Below are positions 15,658-17,807 of a stretch of DNA of 17,807 nt, in pieces. Source of the DNA: an uncultured Bacteroidales bacterium (GTDB lineage Bacteria > Bacteroidota > Bacteroidia > Bacteroidales > Paludibacteraceae); NCBI GenBank assembly GCA_946184195.1, contig CAMHEP010000019.1, positions 1 to 17,807 of the forward strand, given 5' to 3'. The notes below the pieces were generated by a model, which worked only from the letters and a program-made list of their open reading frames with translations, was not told the origin of the DNA and made no database searches. Each line of letters starts with the position of its first letter. Position 1 is the stretch's first letter. Position numbers and translations under genes: made by a program.

Positions 15658-15674
15658 TGCGAACAAAGTTCGCA
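15658..15674 (-). repeat. Perfect hairpin just upstream of rsfS
   Basis: TGCGAAC (15658-15664), loop AAA, GTTCGCA (15668-15674): a perfect 7-bp stem with a 3-nt loop, ending 8 nt before the rsfS start codon on the minus strand. No T tract follows, so it is not an obvious terminator. On the minus strand it includes GAACTTTG, one mismatch from a -7 element, with TTTG 21 bp upstream, so it could equally mark a weak promoter. Confidence 0.5.
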
Positions 15675-15688
15675 TGTTATAATTTATC

Positions 15689-15702
15689 GCGGCAAATGCC
15701 GC
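15689..15702. repeat. GC-rich inverted repeat in the clpX-rsfS gap
   Basis: GCGGCA (15689-15694) and TGCCGC (15697-15702) are perfect complements separated by AA; as RNA the likely form is a 5-bp GC stem with a 4-nt loop. It stands in AT-rich DNA 14 bp from the rsfS-proximal hairpin. A third small one, CTGCA-TTT-TGCAG (15746-15758), lies inside the last codons of clpX. Confidence 0.45.
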
Positions 15703-15740
15703 TTATTGCTACAGTTACAGGCTGCGTTATTTGTAATATA

Positions 15741-17003
15741 TTATACTGCATTTTGCAGGCGTAGAGCATCTGCCTTAGCGAGTTGCTGCTGTGCAAAGTT
15801 TTTCGTGACAGTGAAGACGCCATCGTTGAGGAGCTGAGCGTCTACGGATCCGTCATGACCGGGAACGGCATACATGACATCCATCATGATCGACTCAGTG
15901 AGCGACCGCAGTCCACGTGCACCGAGCCGGAACTCAATCGCTTTGTCAACAATATAATCGAGAGCCTCATCGTCGAAGACGAGTCGAACTCCATCCATGG
16001 CAAGCAATTTCTGATACTGCTTGGTGATAGCATTCTTAGGCTCCGTGAGGATACGACGCAAGGCCGCTCTATCCAAGGGTTCCAGATAAGTGAGGATAGG
16101 CAGACGACCGATAATCTCGGGAATAAGACCAAACGACTTGAGGTCCTGTGGTGCAATATATTTGAGGACATTCTTCTTGTCGATGCGTTGCGTTTTCTCG
16201 GCAGCGGCAAAGCCGACCACCTGGGTATTGAGCCGTTGTGCAATCTTCTTCTCGATGCCATCGAAAGCACCTCCGCAGATGAAGAGGATATTCTGCGTAT
16301 TGACGTGAATAAACTCCTGGTCGGGATGTTTTCGTCCTCCTTGTGGTGGTACATTGACCACCGATCCCTCCAGGAGTTTGAGCAGTCCCTGCTGCACTCC
16401 CTCTCCACTTACATCACGTGTGATAGAGGGGTTATCACCCTTGCGTGCAATCTTATCTATCTCGTCAATGAAGACGATACCTTTTTCCGCCTTGGGTAGA
16501 TTATAGTCAGCCTCTTGGAGCAACCGCACGAGTAGGCTCTCCACATCCTCGCCGACATAACCTGCCTCGGTGAGGACAGTGGCATCGACGATGGTGAAGG
16601 GAACCTTGAGCATCTTAGCGATGGTACGCGCCATGAGTGTTTTGCCGGTCCCGGTAGAGCCCACCATGACGATATTGGATTTCTCAATCTCGACGCCATC
16701 CTCGCTCTTAGGTTGGAGGATACGTTTGTAGTGGTTATAAACAGCGACGGATAGGTATTTCTTAGCCTCGTCCTGACCAATGACATAGAGGTCAAGGAAT
16801 GCCTTGATATCCTGCGGTTTAGGCAGGTTATCGAGACTGAGGTTATCGACTCCGTTGCCCCGAACCTGTTTCGCGATACTCTCCTGCACCATGCGATGTC
16901 CGGACTCGATACACTCCGGACATATCAGCGCTCCATCCAAGCCGGAATAGAGTTGCGTCATCTCTCTGCCGCAGAAACTACAACGGTCGTTTTTCTTAGC
17001 CAT
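15741..17003 (-). CDS. clpX: ClpX, ATPase subunit of the Clp protease
   Basis: AAA+ unfoldase that recognises tagged proteins, unfolds them and feeds them to ClpP. Its 420 residues show the N-terminal zinc-binding domain with Cys8, Cys11, Cys28 and Cys31, Walker A GSTGTGKT (115-122), pore loop GYVG (148-151), Walker B IVFIDEID (176-183), a ClpP-docking loop with VGF (263-265) where E. coli has IGF, and sensor-2 GARGLRS near the C-terminus. Length matches the family. The start codon overlaps the clpP stop in ATGGCTAA (8 bp), so the two proteins are translated in a coupled way, as their partnership suggests. Confidence 0.96.
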   Translation of the reverse strand: MAKKNDRCSFCGREMTQLYSGLDGALICPECIESGHRMVQESIAKQVRGNGVDNLSLDNLPKPQDIKAFLDLYVIGQDEAKKYLSVAVYNHYKRILQPKSEDGVEIEKSNIVMVGSTGTGKTLMARTIAKMLKVPFTIVDATVLTEAGYVGEDVESLLVRLLQEADYNLPKAEKGIVFIDEIDKIARKGDNPSITRDVSGEGVQQGLLKLLEGSVVNVPPQGGRKHPDQEFIHVNTQNILFICGGAFDGIEKKIAQRLNTQVVGFAAAEKTQRIDKKNVLKYIAPQDLKSFGLIPEIIGRLPILTYLEPLDRAALRRILTEPKNAITKQYQKLLAMDGVRLVFDDEALDYIVDKAIEFRLGARGLRSLTESIMMDVMYAVPGHDGSVDAQLLNDGVFTVTKNFAQQQLAKADALRLQNAV

Positions 17004-17664
17004 TCGCTACCCCCTTTTTACGATAGACATTGTCAATCATTCCATAGGAGAGAGCCTCTTCCGCCGTCATCCAATAGTCCCGATCGGCATCGTGACGAAT
17101 CTTATCCATCGCTTGTCCACTATGGTCGGATATTATTTGATAGAGTTCGTCCTTGAGTTTAAGAATCTCCTTCGCCGTTATTTCGATATCGGAAGCTTGT
17201 CCCTGAATGCCCCCCATGGGTTGATGAATCATGACACGGCTATGAGGTAAGGCAGCACGCATACCTTTCTCGCCGGCGACCAAGAGCACAGCTCCCATGG
17301 AAGCCGCCATTCCGGTGCAGATAGTGGCCACCCGGCTATGTACGAACTGCATGGTATCGTATATCCCCAATCCGGCATAGACAGAGCCTCCCGGTGTATT
17401 GAGATAGATACTGATATCGCGGTCGCTATCCGCAGAATCCAGATAGAGTAACTGAGCCTGGATGACATTAGCCGTATAGTCATTCACTTCGGTGCCGAGG
17501 AAGATGATACGGTCCATCATGAGACGTGAGAAGACGTCCATTTGCGTGACATTCAATTGTCGCTCCTCCAAGATAGAGGGGCTGATATAACTATCAGACA
17601 TTACCTTCTCTACGTGCATGGAGTTGAGTCCCTGCGCCGTAGCAAATTTCAAGAAATCGTTCAT
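16996..17664 (-). CDS. clpP: ClpP, proteolytic subunit of the Clp protease
   Basis: Serine peptidase forming the double heptamer chamber of ClpXP. The 222 residues include EERQLNVTQMDVFSRLMMDR (33-52), NTPGGSV (89-95) and the catalytic triad Ser122 (GMAASMGA), His147 (VMIHQPMGG) and Asp196 (DRDYWM), with the same spacing as E. coli Ser111, His136 and Asp185. The roughly 30-residue N-terminal extension before the conserved EERQLN is like that of Bacteroides ClpP and longer than mature E. coli ClpP; part of it may be cleaved. The 55-bp upstream gap is very AT-rich and contains two copies of an 18-bp repeat. I see no TAnnTTTG promoter there. Confidence 0.96.
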   Translation of the reverse strand: MNDFLKFATAQGLNSMHVEKVMSDSYISPSILEERQLNVTQMDVFSRLMMDRIIFLGTEVNDYTANVIQAQLLYLDSADSDRDISIYLNTPGGSVYAGLGIYDTMQFVHSRVATICTGMAASMGAVLLVAGEKGMRAALPHSRVMIHQPMGGIQGQASDIEITAKEILKLKDELYQIISDHSGQAMDKIRHDADRDYWMTAEEALSYGMIDNVYRKKGVANG

Positions 17665-17668
17665 TATT

Positions 17669-17704
17669 ATATATTATATTGTATAGATATATTATATTGT
17701 ATAG
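17669..17704. repeat. Two perfect tandem copies of an 18-bp AT-rich repeat before clpP
   Basis: The unit CTATACAATATAATATAT (minus-strand reading) occurs at 17686-17669 and 17704-17687 with no mismatch and no gap. It begins 5 bp upstream of the clpP start codon and fills most of the gap to the upstream gene. Each unit contains TATAAT. Confidence 0.85.
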
Positions 17705-17719
17705 TTTTGCTATCATTGA

Positions 17720-17807
17720 TTAAAAACGCCATGCAGCTCCGGCTATCCCATTAATCCCCAAGGATTGGTAGCCATAGAAGATATCATTGTGCCGGCAGAT
17801 GATATTA
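17720..17807 (-). CDS. C-terminal end of a possible outer-membrane beta-barrel protein, partial
   Basis: On the minus strand the frame entering from the window edge is open for 28 codons and stops with TAA at 17722-17720. The end reads NDIFYGYQSLG then INGIAGAAWRF: alternating residues and a terminal Phe, as in the last strand of outer-membrane beta-barrels. The other two minus-strand frames contain stops and give less protein-like sequence. With so little visible, the identity is a guess. The gene would end 55 bp before clpP on the same strand. Confidence 0.45.
   Translation of the reverse strand, partial: NIICRHNDIFYGYQSLGINGIAGAAWRF

Noticed and set aside
15783..16499. A 238-codon + strand open frame opposite clpX
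   Set aside because: It lies fully inside the certain clpX gene, and its sequence reflects ClpX codons read backwards.
17723..17807. The right-edge fragment as the end of trigger factor (tig), which often precedes clpP
   Set aside because: The end GIAGAAWRF does not look like a trigger factor C-terminus; a beta-barrel end fits better.
1..17807. A hidden mobile element, defence system, tRNA or rRNA gene
   Set aside because: Coding space is nearly filled by recognised housekeeping genes; no transposase, integrase, terminal repeats, CRISPR or RNA gene signatures were seen.

Overview
The window is a stretch of housekeeping chromosome from a member of the Bacteroidetes, most likely order Bacteroidales. 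The evidence is a Bacteroidales-type conserved protein beginning MPYRRLPNTD, a DUF6242-like lipoprotein, the Bacteroidetes form of the Mpl-like Mur ligase, a ClpP with the extended N-terminus seen in Bacteroides, general lack of Shine-Dalgarno sites, and a promoter matching the Bacteroidetes TTTG/TAnnTTTG consensus. No database search was possible; names rest on motif recognition.

Left part (1-8934, mostly + strand). The window opens inside a polyprenyl synthetase gene, followed by a conserved gene of unknown function. That gene converges with, and overlaps by 20 bp, a minus-strand 5-formyltetrahydrofolate cyclo-ligase gene. A divergent intergenic region then leads into a compact + strand run: surface-type lipoprotein, Mpl-like muropeptide ligase, S41 (CtpA) protease, phosphohexomutase (GlmM-like), SurE nucleotidase and a small three-helix membrane protein. 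Several products act at or feed the cell envelope: cell-wall peptide ligation, aminosugar supply, periplasmic proteolysis.

Right part (8940-17807, minus strand). Read in its own direction it starts with the tail of a possible outer-membrane beta-barrel protein at the window edge, then clpP-clpX (8-bp overlap), a gap with small hairpins, rsfS-ftsH (overlapping), a non-coding stretch with a four-copy 11-bp repeat and a degraded xylose isomerase fragment, an intrinsic terminator, and a promoter-driven pair: a secreted M16 zinc peptidase and lpxB. lpxB meets the + strand run tail to tail with a 5-bp gap. Five proteolysis genes lie in this window (CtpA, M16, FtsH, ClpX, ClpP). FtsH and LpxB are functionally linked in E. 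coli through control of lipid A synthesis, but whether that holds here is unknown.

I found no phage, insertion sequence, CRISPR array, tRNA, rRNA or defence system. I see no convincing undescribed system. The points worth a second look are in the intergenic DNA: the xylA fragment, the 11-bp and 18-bp tandem repeats, the palindrome in the M16 leader, and the small membrane gene that seems to lack a normal start codon.
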